A stretch of 64,000 nt of DNA, from NCBI RefSeq assembly GCF_029813115.1, contig NZ_JAPZDS010000002.1, positions 186,001-250,000 on the forward strand. Direction: 5' to 3'. The stretch is from Aureimonas sp. SK2. Lineage in GTDB: Bacteria > Pseudomonadota > Alphaproteobacteria > Rhizobiales > Rhizobiaceae. The notes under the pieces are model-generated. The model saw only the letters and a list, made by a program, of their open reading frames with translations. It was not told the origin of the DNA and made no database searches. The translations under genes and the position numbers were made by a program. Shown here in pieces: positions 1 to 9,858 of the stretch. How positions within the stretch are numbered: position 1 is the stretch's first letter; the number at the start of each line of letters is the position of its first letter.

Positions 1-1460
1 TGTTCAACACGCTGGTGGAGTTCCGTCCCGGCTCCACCGAAATCCGCCCGGCGCTCGCTTCCGGCTGGACCATCTCGGCCGACGGGCTGGTCTACGACTT
101 CACCCTGCGCAGCGACGTCGCCTTCCATGCCAACGACGACTTCACCCCGACGCGCCCGATGGAGGCGCGCGACGTCGTCTTCTCGCTGGAGCGGCAGTGG
201 AAGGCGGACCACCCGTTCCACGACGTGTCCGGCGCGCGCTTCGACTACTTCCAGGATTCCGGCTTTCCCGACCTGATCGCCGCGATCGAGGCGCCCGATC
301 CCGGGCATGTGCGCATCCGCCTGACCCGGCCGGAGGCGCCCTTCCTCGCCAACCTCGCCATGCCCTTCATGTCGATCCTGTCGGCCGAGTATGCCGAGCA
401 TCTCCTGGCCGAGGGCAAGCCGGAGGTGCTGGACACGAAGCCGGTCGGCACCGGGCCGTTCGAGTTCGTCGGCTACCAGCCGGGCGTCGCCATCCGCTTT
501 CGCGCCTTCGACGGCTACTGGCGCGGACGCCAGCCGATCGACACGCTGGTCTTCTCGATCACGCCCACCACCTCGGCGCGTCTCGCCAAGCTCTCGGCCG
601 GCGAATGCCACATGAGCGCCTTTCCCGACGCCGCCGACCTGCCGGCCCTGCGATCCAGCCAGGAGCTCAAGGTCTACGAGACCGAGGGGCTGAACGTCGG
701 CTATCTCGCCATGAACACGCATGTGAAGCCCTTCGACGATGTGCGCGTGCGCCGGGCGATCAACATGGCGATCGACCGGCAGGCGATCCTGTCGGCGGTC
801 TATGTCAGCGGCGCGGTGGCGGCCAAGAACCCGATCCCGCCGACGCTCTGGGCCTTCGACAACGACATCCGGCCCTATCCCTACAATGTCGCCATGGCCC
901 GCAAGCTCCTGATCGAGGCGGGGCTGGAGAACGGGCTCGACGCCGACATCTGGTACATGCCGGTCTCGCGTCCCTACAACCCGAACGCCCAGCGCGTGGC
1001 CGAGATGATCGCGGCCGATCTCGAGAAGCTCGGCATCCGCCTGCACCTGCGCACCACCGACTGGAACGCCTATCGCGTCGCCATCATGGGCAACGAGGAC
1101 GTGCCGCTGGTGCTCTACGGCTGGGCGGGCGACAACGGCGACCCCGACAACTTCCTGCACACCCTCCTCGGCTGCACGGCGGCGCGCCCCGGCGGCAACA
1201 ATGTCGCGCGCTGGTGCGACGCGGAGTACGACCGGTTGGTGCGGGAGGCCAAGACCGTGTCGGACGTGGCCACGCGCAAGCGCCTCTACCAGGAGGCGCA
1301 GGAGATTTTCCACCGCGAGGCGCCGTGGGTGCCGCTCGCCCACTCGATCTTCTCGGTGGCCGCGCGGCGCGAGGTGACCGGCTATGTCGCCGATCCCCTG
1401 TTCTATCACTCGTTCGAGGGCGTGGACCTCGCGCCGGAGGCGGGCTCTCCGCCGGGCTGA
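1..1460 (+). CDS. ABC transporter substrate-binding protein, family 5 (peptide/opine type), 5' end missing
   Basis: Periplasmic binding protein that would deliver oligopeptides or a similar ligand to an ABC importer. The frame is open to the left edge, and the codons before the first possible start (GTG at 15) already read FNTLVEF, the usual N-terminal part of the mature SBP_bac_5 domain. The true start and signal peptide therefore lie outside the window. Family features seen are the GTGPFEFVGYQPG segment near residue 145 and the typical C-terminal WVPLAHS stretch. About 481 residues are visible, against roughly 530 for DppA-like proteins. The permease and ATPase partners are not in the window. 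The gene converges with the histidine kinase 4 bases downstream. The ligand cannot be told from sequence. Confidence 0.88.
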   Translation, partial: FNTLVEFRPGSTEIRPALASGWTISADGLVYDFTLRSDVAFHANDDFTPTRPMEARDVVFSLERQWKADHPFHDVSGARFDYFQDSGFPDLIAAIEAPDPGHVRIRLTRPEAPFLANLAMPFMSILSAEYAEHLLAEGKPEVLDTKPVGTGPFEFVGYQPGVAIRFRAFDGYWRGRQPIDTLVFSITPTTSARLAKLSAGECHMSAFPDAADLPALRSSQELKVYETEGLNVGYLAMNTHVKPFDDVRVRRAINMAIDRQAILSAVYVSGAVAAKNPIPPTLWAFDNDIRPYPYNVAMARKLLIEAGLENGLDADIWYMPVSRPYNPNAQRVAEMIAADLEKLGIRLHLRTTDWNAYRVAIMGNEDVPLVLYGWAGDNGDPDNFLHTLLGCTAARPGGNNVARWCDAEYDRLVREAKTVSDVATRKRLYQEAQEIFHREAPWVPLAHSIFSVAARREVTGYVADPLFYHSFEGVDLAPEAGSPPG

Positions 1461-1464
1461 CCGA

Positions 1465-4107
1465 TCAGGCCGGAACCCGCTGGCAATCGAGCACGCGCGC
1501 GATCGCCGCGTCGAGGTCCTCCATGCCGTAGGGCTTGGACAGGATCGTCACCCGCGCGTCCTCGCCAGGCACCACGCCCGCCACGTGGCGGTCGCCGGTC
1601 GCGAAGACGACGCCGACGCCGGGCTTCACTTCCCGCGCCTCGTCGGCGAGTTCTGTCCCGGACATGCCGGGCAGGTTGACGTCCGTCACCAGCGCGTCGA
1701 AGGGCACGGTCTGGATGGCGGTGAGCGCATCCTCGGCGCGGCCCGCCTCGACCACGACATAGCCGAGGTCCTTCAGCATGTCGGCCGTGTTCATGCGGAT
1801 CAGGCCGTCGTCCTCGACGAGCAGCACGGTGCCCTTGGTGCCGGCCTCCGCGGTCGGGGACCCGGCCCCGGTGCCGCCCGACTTGGGCGCGGCGACGGTC
1901 GCGGGCGCCTCGGCCGCGGCGGGGCTGAGCGACGGACCCTTGAGGGTAGCCTTGCGCGCGACGGCGAGCTGCGCCTGGTTGGCGACGACGTGGCGGATCT
2001 TCCGGGCCAGCGCCTCGCGCGTGTAGGGCTTGGACAGGAGCTGCACGCCCGCGTCGAGCCGGCCGCCGTGCACGATCGAGTTCTCGGTGTAGCCGGAGGT
2101 GAAGAGGACCGCGAGGTTCGGCAGGCGCTCCTTGGCCTTGCGCGCCAGCTCGGGGCTCTTGAGCTTGCCCGGCATCACCACGTCGGTGAACAGGATGTCG
2201 ATCGGGATGCCGCTTTCCACCACGTTGAGCGCCGACTGGGCGTCCACCGCCTTGAGCACGCGATAGCCGAGGTCGGTCAGCATCTCGACCGCAGTGGCAC
2301 GCACCTCCTCGTCGTCCTCGACCACGAGCACGGTCTCCGTGCCGCCCGAGACGGGGCCGGTGTCCACCTCGATCTCCTGGTCCTCGCGCTCGGTGGAGCG
2401 CGGCAGGTAGAGCCGGATCGTGGTGCCCTGGCCGACTTCGGAATAGATGTTCACGTGGCCGCCGGACTGCTTCACGAAGCCGTAGACCATGGACAGGCCC
2501 AGCCCCGAGCCCTTACCCTCCGCCTTGGTGGTGAAGAAGGGCTCGAACACGCGCTCGATGATCTCCGGGCTCATGCCCGATCCCGTGTCGCTCACCGCCA
2601 GCATGACGTACTGCCCGGCCGTGACCTCGTGGCGACGGGCGTAGTCGTCGTCGAGATGGGCGTTGCCGAGCTCGATCGTCAGCTTGCCCTGGCCGTCCAT
2701 CGCGTCGCGCGCGTTGATGGCGAGGTTCAGGAGCGCGTTCTCGATCTGGGTCGGGTCGATGAACGTGTTCCATAGGCCGCCCCCGAACACGGTCTCGACC
2801 TCGACGCCTTCGCCGATCGCCCGGCGCAGCATGTCGTCCATGCCGCGCACGAAGCGCGTGACGTTGACCACCTTGGGCTCGAGCGCCTGGCGCCGCCCGA
2901 AGGCGAGGAGCTGGGAGGCGAGCTTGGCACCGCGCGAGACGCCCGCCAGCGCGTTGCGCACGCGCGTCTCGGCCCGCTCGTTGCCGGCGATGTCCTTGAG
3001 AAGGAGCTGGAGGTTGCCGGAGACGACCTGCAGGAGGTTGTTGAAGTCGTGCGCGACGCCGCCCGTCAGCTTGCCGACCGTTTCCAGCCGCTGCGCGCGG
3101 TTCAGCGCGGCCTCGGCGGCCTGCCGCTCCTCGACCGCCTGAACGACGCGCTGCTCCAGCGTCTCGTTGAGCTGGCGAAGCTGTTCCTCGGCGCGCTCGC
3201 GATGACGGATCTGCCGCTCCAGGATGCCGGCGTGCTCGCGCAACTGCTCCTGCGCGAGGCGCTCCTCGGTGACGTCCGTGTGGACGCCCACCCATTCGCG
3301 CAAGGTTCCGTCCTCGTCGATGATCGGCACCGCGCGGATGGCGAACTGGCGCCATTCGCCCGACGTCACCCGCACCCGGTGCTCGAAGACGAAGGTCGAT
3401 CGCGTCGCCACCGCCTCGTTCCAGGCCGCGATGGAGGCGTCGGCATCGTCGGGATGGACGGCCGAAGCCCAGCCGAACCCCTCGTACTCGGCTTCCGTCT
3501 GCCCGGTGAGCGCGCTCCAGCCGGGCTGCTCGCCGCTCATCCGCCCTTCGGCCGAGTTGGTCCAGAGGGTGGAATGGATCGCCGCCACGGCGGCGCGGAA
3601 GCGGTCGTTGGAACGGCGGAGATCATGGCGGACCGCCTCGCGTTCCGTGTGCTCGATCACGGTGCAGAGCACGCCGCCGACGGCGCCCGACACGTCGCGG
3701 ATCGGCGTGTAGAAGAGGTCGAACACGACGTCGCAGAAGCTGCCGTTGCGGAAGAGGCGCATCGGCTGGTCGCGATAGCTCTCCGACCGTCCGCCGAAGC
3801 CCGCCTCCAGGATCCGGCGGTTCCAGTCCCAGATTTCCGGCCAAACGGTGGGGACGGTTCCGCCGAAGGCCGCCGGATGCTTGCTCCCGGCGATCTCGCT
3901 GTAGCCGTCGTTGTAGATCATCACGTGGTCCGGTCCCCACATGAGGACCTTGGGGATCTGCGAATCGAGGACGGTGTCGACCACGATGGACAGGGCGGGA
4001 GACCAGGTCGCGCGCGGCCCGAGCGGCGTGGCCGACCAGTCGGTCCGCTCGAGAAGAGCCCGCGCCGTCACCGCTGCGTCCGGTTGAAGGTCGAGCGCTA
4101 CGCTCAT
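1465..4107 (-). CDS. PAS-containing hybrid sensor histidine kinase with two receiver domains
   Basis: An 880-residue cytoplasmic hybrid kinase; no transmembrane segment is evident. Order of parts: N-terminal PAS-like region (about 30-150), a PAS/PAC domain (about 165-285), a coiled-coil linker, a HisKA dimerisation domain with the phosphoacceptor in AHDFNN (His353), a HATPase domain with DTGSGM and GSGLGL motifs, then two receiver domains. Receiver aspartates are Asp642 in FTDVVMPG and Asp809 in VTDVNLPG, each followed by a conserved lysine in SKPY. This architecture is common in rhizobial hybrid kinases, and some respond to light or stress, but the first PAS lacks the NCRF cysteine motif of LOV domains. 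No cognate regulator is adjacent, so it is an orphan. The start was chosen as the first ATG of the open frame. Confidence 0.9.
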   Translation of the reverse strand: MSVALDLQPDAAVTARALLERTDWSATPLGPRATWSPALSIVVDTVLDSQIPKVLMWGPDHVMIYNDGYSEIAGSKHPAAFGGTVPTVWPEIWDWNRRILEAGFGGRSESYRDQPMRLFRNGSFCDVVFDLFYTPIRDVSGAVGGVLCTVIEHTEREAVRHDLRRSNDRFRAAVAAIHSTLWTNSAEGRMSGEQPGWSALTGQTEAEYEGFGWASAVHPDDADASIAAWNEAVATRSTFVFEHRVRVTSGEWRQFAIRAVPIIDEDGTLREWVGVHTDVTEERLAQEQLREHAGILERQIRHRERAEEQLRQLNETLEQRVVQAVEERQAAEAALNRAQRLETVGKLTGGVAHDFNNLLQVVSGNLQLLLKDIAGNERAETRVRNALAGVSRGAKLASQLLAFGRRQALEPKVVNVTRFVRGMDDMLRRAIGEGVEVETVFGGGLWNTFIDPTQIENALLNLAINARDAMDGQGKLTIELGNAHLDDDYARRHEVTAGQYVMLAVSDTGSGMSPEIIERVFEPFFTTKAEGKGSGLGLSMVYGFVKQSGGHVNIYSEVGQGTTIRLYLPRSTEREDQEIEVDTGPVSGGTETVLVVEDDEEVRATAVEMLTDLGYRVLKAVDAQSALNVVESGIPIDILFTDVVMPGKLKSPELARKAKERLPNLAVLFTSGYTENSIVHGGRLDAGVQLLSKPYTREALARKIRHVVANQAQLAVARKATLKGPSLSPAAAEAPATVAAPKSGGTGAGSPTAEAGTKGTVLLVEDDGLIRMNTADMLKDLGYVVVEAGRAEDALTAIQTVPFDALVTDVNLPGMSGTELADEAREVKPGVGVVFATGDRHVAGVVPGEDARVTILSKPYGMEDLDAAIARVLDCQRVPA

Positions 4108-4221
4108 GCGTGTGGTCCCCCGGTTCTGGATGCGGGTCCTTGCGGCCCCCGAAGCTAACGCATTGGCATGCCGCCAAATTGCGACTTCGGCAAGGCCGGT
4201 CGGGCAACACCCCAGGCGGAC

Positions 4222-5403
4222 TCAGGCCCCCCGGCCGAGCAGTCCGCGTCCGGCGAGATAGCGCATCAGCTCGGTGATTCCAGAGCGCCAGGGCTGGGCC
4301 TTGTCGGTGTGGACCACCGTGTTCTCCAGCCGGCCGAGGCGCGGCGAGGCGATGGAGACGCGGTCGCCGACTTTGTGGGTGAAGCCCTTGCCCGGCGCGT
4401 CGCGGTCCTCGACCGGCGCGAACAGCGTGCCGAGATAGAGCATCATGCCGTCGGGATACTGGTGGTGGCGGCCCAGCGCCTGGGATACGAGGTCGGCCGG
4501 ATCGCGGCTGATCTCCCGCATTGAGGAATGCCCGTCCAGCCGATAGCCGTCCTCGGCCCCCTCGACCGTCAGCGTCAGCTCGGCCGCGCGCACGTCGTTT
4601 AGCGTGAAGCGGTCGTCGAACAGGCGCACGAAGGGGCCGATGGCGCTCGACGCGTTGTTGTCCTTGGCCTTGCCGAGAAGCAGCGCCGAGCGGCCCTCGA
4701 CGTCGCGAAGGTTCACGTCGTTGCCGAGCGTGGCGCCCCGGATCTCCCCGCGCGAGTTGACGGCGAGCACCACTTCGGGCTCCGGGTTGTTCCATTCGGA
4801 CGAGGGCAGGATGCCGATCTCCGAGCCCCAGCCGACGCTGGCCAGAACCGGCGCCTTGGTGAAGACCTCGGCGTCCGGCCCGATGCCGACCTCCAGATAC
4901 TGCGACCAGTATCCGCGCTCCTGCAGGATGCGCTTCACTTCCGCAGCCTTTTCGGACCCCGCCACGACGTCGGTGAGCGCCCCGCCGATCACCTCGGCGA
5001 TCTCGCCGCGGATCGAGGCGGCCAGCGACAGGTCGCCCTTGGCCCGCTCCTCGATCACCCGCTCGATCATGGAGCGGGCGAAGGTGACGCCGCAGGCCTT
5101 CACCGCCTGGAGGTCGCACGGGGCCAGAAGCACGGGCGCCGTCTCGCGCCCCTCTCCGTTGCGCCGGCTGGCCTCCACGACGGCGGCGAGGTCCCAGGTC
5201 CGCGCGTCCGAGACGCGCGACAGGGCGGCGACGGGATCGGGGAGTTCGAGGAGCTGCGACAGGGTCGGGGCGGCGCCCGTCGCCTCGACCAGCGTCTCTT
5301 CGTGCAGGGTGACGAGAACCGGACCGCCGGTCTCGGAGTCGAACAGCCGGCCGACCAGGACGGCGTCGGCCGCGTCCGCGGGAAGAAGGGAAGTCGCGCT
5401 CAT
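4222..5403 (-). CDS. Fumarylacetoacetate hydrolase (FAH) family protein
   Basis: A 393-residue protein of the FAH superfamily, which hydrolyses or decarboxylates C-C bonds in 2-oxo acids such as acylpyruvates and fumarylacetoacetate with a divalent metal. The C-terminal two thirds carry the fold: the acidic metal-binding segment around PEPEVVLAVNSRGEI, followed by the GNDVNLRDVEG and LGKAKDNNASSAIGP stretches. The N-terminal roughly 100 residues are a variable cap. The size fits the long FAH subfamily found in rhizobia near sugar and acid catabolism genes. It lies 114 bp upstream of the hybrid kinase on the same strand, which is too far to assume an operon. The substrate is not predictable from sequence. 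Confidence 0.85.
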   Translation of the reverse strand: MSATSLLPADAADAVLVGRLFDSETGGPVLVTLHEETLVEATGAAPTLSQLLELPDPVAALSRVSDARTWDLAAVVEASRRNGEGRETAPVLLAPCDLQAVKACGVTFARSMIERVIEERAKGDLSLAASIRGEIAEVIGGALTDVVAGSEKAAEVKRILQERGYWSQYLEVGIGPDAEVFTKAPVLASVGWGSEIGILPSSEWNNPEPEVVLAVNSRGEIRGATLGNDVNLRDVEGRSALLLGKAKDNNASSAIGPFVRLFDDRFTLNDVRAAELTLTVEGAEDGYRLDGHSSMREISRDPADLVSQALGRHHQYPDGMMLYLGTLFAPVEDRDAPGKGFTHKVGDRVSIASPRLGRLENTVVHTDKAQPWRSGITELMRYLAGRGLLGRGA

Positions 5404-5691
5404 GTCGTATCGCCCATATCCGGAGGCGCGAATCGCGCCCGTCGCGCGCGAGAGGACTCCAGAACCGGACCGGGGCGCAAGCGCCCGTCGTGCTGCGCTG
5501 CGGGATGGGACGCGGCGGGGAGTGGCGTCGAAATTCGATCGCGTTAGATGTTTGTTCAGTCTCGAAGGCTAGAACCGAAGACGCAGCAGCGAACAGTGCG
5601 GCCGTTGGCCCAGGTGTCGCCAGGCATGATGCCGATGTTGCCCGACGGTCCGACCGTCATGTCCCACGAGTCATTTTTTCGGGACAACACC

Positions 5692-8304
5692 ATGACCTCC
5701 GTGAACACCAACGCCGCCGCCATCACCGCGCTGCGTACCCTCCAGAGCACCAACCAGCAGCTCGACTCCACCCAGGCGCGCATCTCGACCGGCCTCAAGA
5801 TCGGCTCGGCCAAGGACAACGCCGCCTACTGGTCGATCTCCACGACCCTGAAGTCCGACAACAAGTCGCTGTCGACCGTCAAGGACGCGCTCGGCCTCGG
5901 CGCCGCGACCGTCGACGTCGCCTATCAGGGCCTCAACAAGGCCAAGGACGTCCTCGACGAGATCAAGTCGAAGGTGACCGCGGCCACCCAGGACGGCGTC
6001 GACCGCTCCAAGATCCAGGCCGAGATCGCCGAGCTGCAGAAGCAGCTCAAGTCGATCGCCGACTCCTCCGTCTTCTCGGGCGAGAACTGGCTCTCGGTCG
6101 ACTCGTCGCTCTCGACCTTCAACGCCGACAAGAACGTCGTCGCCTCGTTCTCGCGCGCCGCGAACGGCTCGGTCTCGATCGGCACGATCGGCGTCAACAT
6201 CGGCACCGTGAAGCTCTTCGACAGCAACGCCAATGCCGACGGCATCCTCGACGTCAAGGTCGGGATGAAGGACTCCGCCGGCAACGCGATGACGGTCGGC
6301 GGCTTCAACGCCGGTGTCGATCCGTCGACGGCTGCGCTGAACTTCTCCGGCACGGGCACCGGTGCGACGTCGACGTCCGCCGCCGGCGCCGTTGCGACGC
6401 TCGGCACGCTCAACCTCGCCGGCGTCACGGCGGGCGATCGCCTGACCTTCGACCTGACGGTCGACGGTGCTTCGGGCACGGTCTCGCTCGACACGACGGG
6501 CCTGACCTCGGCCAACTTCGCAAGCAAGCTGCAGCAGGCGGTCGAAAACGCCGTCGGCGCTGGCAAGGCCACCGTCAAGCTCGGCGGCAATCCGGCTGGC
6601 ACGTCCGGCCTGATCACGATCGAAGCCGCCAGCAGCGGCACCGCGTCGACGATCACGGTCGGCCAGACGCAGGTCGTGGACGGCGACGGTGTCGTCACCT
6701 CGACCGGCGGCATGCTGACCGGTGCCTCGCTCCCGGCTCCGGTGTTCGGAACCTCGACGAAGGCCGCTGTTGATTTCGGCACCTACACCGCGCCGACGGT
6801 CGACATCGCTTCGACGGATACCTACAGCTTCGATGTCCAGTACGGCTCGACGGTGGAGCGGATCTCCGGCACCTACGGTACGGACTTCGCCGGCGCTGCG
6901 ACGGCCAACCGTCCGACGGCCGCCGAGTTCGCCACCTGGCTGCAGGGCAAGATCGACACCGCCTTTGCCGGTTCTGCCTTCAACGGCACCGGTGCGACGT
7001 ACACGGCCGGCGACATCGACGTTTCCGAGAACACCGGCGCATTCAGCCTGACCTCGAAGAACGCGGGTGCGGATCAGGCGATCGGCCTCACGAGCTTCAG
7101 CGGTACCGTGAACGGTGCTGCGAGCATCTTCGGCCTGGACGCGGACTCGGCTTCGAGCACGGCGGGTCAGACCGGCAAGGTCGGCTACGGCACGGCCACT
7201 GAGGCGACGCTGACGATCGGCACGTTCGTGAACGCGGACATCAAGCCGAACGACCGCATCTCCTTCGTGGTGAACGTCGGCGGCAACCAGCAGACGGTCA
7301 CCGTCTCCACCGAGGGCCTGACGGGCGTTCTCGCCGATCGCGCCGCGGATGCGGGCCGCCTCCAGACCAAGGTGCAGACGGCGCTGAACGCCCTCTACAC
7401 CTCGAACGCGCCGACCTTCGCCATCGACACCACGTCGTGGGCGATGACCCTGAAGACGGCCACCACCGGCCCGTCCGCGTACCTGGCGATCGCCAACGTC
7501 GCGGCGGTCAATGGTGACACCGTCTCCTCGCAGAAGGGCGGCATGACGACTGTCACGGCTCCCACGACGACGCAGGGTACCGACAACAGCGGCGCCACCG
7601 TGGCCTCGCTGGTCAGCGGCACGGCCTTCGCCGGCCCGCAGACGCTCGGCGCCGACGACAAGATCTCGTTCGACATCGCCGTCAACGGCGCGACGACGCG
7701 GATCAACATCGACAAGGCCCGCGTCAACACGGCGCTCGGCCTCGGCGTGAACGGCAGCGGCACGATCGGCAACGTCACCGACTACGCGACCGTCCTGAAT
7801 TCGGCCCTTTCGGCCGCGCTCGGACCCAGCGTCGTGACGGCTTCGGGCAACACGACGACCAACATCCTGACGCTCACCAAGGCGTCGGCTGCGGGCGTCG
7901 GCACGATCGCCGTCTCCAACGTCGCGTCCAGCGCCGGTGCCGACACGATGTCGATCGACAAGATCGACGTCACCGAAACCACCCTGGCTTCGATGGGTGT
8001 CAACAGCAGCAACCGCAAGGACGTCTTCGCCGCGTACATCTCGCTGGTGAACGATGCGATCAACAAGGTGACCACCGCGGCTTCCAGCCTCGGCTCCGTC
8101 GCCTCGCGCATCGACATGCAGAAGTCCTTTGTGAATACGCTGATGGACACGATCGACAAGGGCGTGGGCCAGCTCGTCGACGCCGACATGACCGAAGAGT
8201 CCACCAAGCTCCAGGCGCTGCAGGTCAAGCAGCAGCTCGGCGTGCAGGCTCTGTCGATCGCCAACCAGTCGGCGCAGAACGTGCTGTCGCTCTTCCGCGG
8301 CTAA
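5692..8304 (+). CDS. Flagellin with an unusually long variable region
   Basis: Structural protein of the flagellar filament. The N-terminal D0/D1 helices (MTSVNTNAAAITALRTL, ARISTGLKIGSAKDNAAYW) and the C-terminal D1/D0 helices (ASRIDMQKSFVNTLMDTID, ending QSAQNVLSLFRG) are canonical. I start at ATG 5692 because conserved flagellin sequence begins exactly there; the frame opens upstream at 5548 but those 48 residues look non-coding. The protein is then 870 aa, against roughly 300-500 for most alphaproteobacterial flagellins. The extra length is a central block of about four diverged modules (see findings). The gene stands alone, with no flaF or flbT beside it, and ends in a strong terminator. 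The 288-bp leader (5404-5691) has no promoter I would defend. Confidence 0.93.
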   Translation: MTSVNTNAAAITALRTLQSTNQQLDSTQARISTGLKIGSAKDNAAYWSISTTLKSDNKSLSTVKDALGLGAATVDVAYQGLNKAKDVLDEIKSKVTAATQDGVDRSKIQAEIAELQKQLKSIADSSVFSGENWLSVDSSLSTFNADKNVVASFSRAANGSVSIGTIGVNIGTVKLFDSNANADGILDVKVGMKDSAGNAMTVGGFNAGVDPSTAALNFSGTGTGATSTSAAGAVATLGTLNLAGVTAGDRLTFDLTVDGASGTVSLDTTGLTSANFASKLQQAVENAVGAGKATVKLGGNPAGTSGLITIEAASSGTASTITVGQTQVVDGDGVVTSTGGMLTGASLPAPVFGTSTKAAVDFGTYTAPTVDIASTDTYSFDVQYGSTVERISGTYGTDFAGAATANRPTAAEFATWLQGKIDTAFAGSAFNGTGATYTAGDIDVSENTGAFSLTSKNAGADQAIGLTSFSGTVNGAASIFGLDADSASSTAGQTGKVGYGTATEATLTIGTFVNADIKPNDRISFVVNVGGNQQTVTVSTEGLTGVLADRAADAGRLQTKVQTALNALYTSNAPTFAIDTTSWAMTLKTATTGPSAYLAIANVAAVNGDTVSSQKGGMTTVTAPTTTQGTDNSGATVASLVSGTAFAGPQTLGADDKISFDIAVNGATTRINIDKARVNTALGLGVNGSGTIGNVTDYATVLNSALSAALGPSVVTASGNTTTNILTLTKASAAGVGTIAVSNVASSAGADTMSIDKIDVTETTLASMGVNSSNRKDVFAAYISLVNDAINKVTTAASSLGSVASRIDMQKSFVNTLMDTIDKGVGQLVDADMTEESTKLQALQVKQQLGVQALSIANQSAQNVLSLFRG

Positions 8305-8362
8305 TAACGGGGACCCGAAAAGGGCCGGCGCCTCCGGGCGCCGGTTCCCGACCGGGACAAGA

Positions 8363-8394
8363 GGCCCCCGGACCGAAAGGTCCGGGGGCCTTTT
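8363..8394 (+). terminator. Rho-independent terminator of the flagellin gene
   Basis: A perfect 12-bp stem (8363-8374 with 8379-8390) closes a GAAA tetraloop and is followed by TTTT. A second hairpin with an 8-bp stem and a UCCG tetraloop (8325-8344) lies just upstream, so the flagellin mRNA ends in two very stable stem-loops. This is typical for highly expressed, long-lived messages. Confidence 0.9.
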
Positions 8395-8407
8395 CGCGTC
8401 GCGCGCC

Positions 8408-9766
8408 TCAGCGCGCGTTCAGGAGGTCGGCGGCCTCGATCAGAACGAACTCGTTGTCATCAGCCCGATCCAGCGCGCGGCCGGCCGAGTAGGGGAAGTT
8501 GTTGTCGTTGGCGACCACGATATGGGTGTCGTCCACCCGGTCGACGTTCTCGATGGTCACGAAGGGCATGTCGTAGACGCCGTCCCGCGTGCCCTGGCGG
8601 GCGACGCCGGCCGCGTCCTTGACGTCCATCAGGTCGATATAGCCGATCTTCCTCACCGGCCCGCCGACATTGGCGTCGCTCATCTCGATCTTATAGACGC
8701 GCTTCAGCTTGGCGGGCGCCGCGAAGCAGTCCTGCTTCGCCTCGCCCTCGCACGCCTGATCCGCCCGCCCGGCGCCGTTGTCGCGCTCGATCACCAGCGC
8801 CGTCGTGTCGTCCAGCATGTTGAAGTCGCCGATGGCGACGCCCCCCTGGCTCAGCGGATACATCCAGGAGCGGCCCGTCCAGTCGCCCTTGGCGGTGTCG
8901 AACTCGACGACGCGCAGGGCCGTGCGCCCGTCTTCGGTCGTCTCCGGCTTGCCGTCGGCAAAGAGCGGGCCTTCCAGCATGGCGTAGAGATGCGCGCCGT
9001 CCGGCGAGCGCGCGAGGCCCTCGAAGCCGCCGGAGCGCTTGAGGTTGAAGGTGGGCAGGGGCTTGGTCGGATCGGCCGGAAGCTGCAGCGCCGGATGGTC
9101 GGGCGACTTGACCGCGGTCTCGCCGACCCGCGTCTCGTGGACCGACCGGAGCTTTCCCTCCCGGTCGAAGTGCAGGAGCCAGGGTCCGAACTCCTCGCCG
9201 ACGAAGAACCCGTCCGCCACCGGCTGGATCGATTCCACGTCGAAGTCGGCGCCCGTCAGGTAGCGCTTGTCCGAGCCCTCCAGGACGATGGGGAAGGGCG
9301 CCTTGCGGTCGGGGTCGGAAAGGAACACGGTCTCGCGCCGATCGACGGTTCCCGCGTCCCAGTCGATCGCGATGTGGTGCAGCATCAGCATCGCGTCGCT
9401 GGAATTCGCCTTGGCGCCGAAGCCGTTGTCGGAGAGGGTCCAGAACGTGCCGTCCTCCATGCGGCGGATGCCGGAGAAGCCCTGGACGGCCTGGCCGTCG
9501 ATCGGCAGCGAGAAGCCCGTGGGGCGAAGGCCGTCCTTGCCCGGCACCGTGCCGAGCGCGTCGGTGCGGCGGCGGTCGGGCGTCGTGAACTTGCCGGCGT
9601 GGCCGAGATGGGCCGGGGCGTCCTGCGGCGCGGCGAGCGTCGTGTCGGCGGGCAGCACGGCTTGCGCCTTCAGGGTCGCGGGGAATCGGGTGCCTTCCGC
9701 GTCTTGCGCCAGGGCGGCGGTTCCCAGGGCAAGCAGGGCGAGGCTGGAGGCGAGAAGCGTCTTCAT
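8408..9766 (-). CDS. Exported phytase-like esterase domain protein
   Basis: A 452-residue secreted protein with the 'esterase-like activity of phytase' beta-propeller domain (PF13449 type). I start at ATG 9764-9766, preceded on the minus strand by AGGAAA at good spacing, giving the signal peptide MKTLLASSLALLALGTAALA. The longer frame from 9811 adds 15 unlikely residues. Family-like segments include GFSGIRRMEDGTFWTLSDNG near the N-terminus and the DFDVESIQPVADGFFVGEEF region, where an aspartate-rich loop could bind Ca2+. Members are common in alphaproteobacteria, but the true substrate is rarely known. It converges with the flagellin gene across the terminator. A shorter member of the same family lies at 57042-58079. 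Confidence 0.82.
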   Translation of the reverse strand: MKTLLASSLALLALGTAALAQDAEGTRFPATLKAQAVLPADTTLAAPQDAPAHLGHAGKFTTPDRRRTDALGTVPGKDGLRPTGFSLPIDGQAVQGFSGIRRMEDGTFWTLSDNGFGAKANSSDAMLMLHHIAIDWDAGTVDRRETVFLSDPDRKAPFPIVLEGSDKRYLTGADFDVESIQPVADGFFVGEEFGPWLLHFDREGKLRSVHETRVGETAVKSPDHPALQLPADPTKPLPTFNLKRSGGFEGLARSPDGAHLYAMLEGPLFADGKPETTEDGRTALRVVEFDTAKGDWTGRSWMYPLSQGGVAIGDFNMLDDTTALVIERDNGAGRADQACEGEAKQDCFAAPAKLKRVYKIEMSDANVGGPVRKIGYIDLMDVKDAAGVARQGTRDGVYDMPFVTIENVDRVDDTHIVVANDNNFPYSAGRALDRADDNEFVLIEAADLLNAR

Positions 9767-9858
9767 GTCGGTCGGTTTCCTGTTGGCCGGACGGCCGGAA
9801 AACCAACCCAAAAGCGTGACAGCCGAGCGACGCGCGGATGACGCCTAGGTGACGGAGC

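Noticed and set aside
5606-5620. Sigma-54-like -24/-12 element (TGGCCC-N5-TCGC type) before the flagellin gene
   Set aside because: The spacing is right but two consensus positions are wrong, and a rhizobial flagellin would not be expected to need sigma-54.
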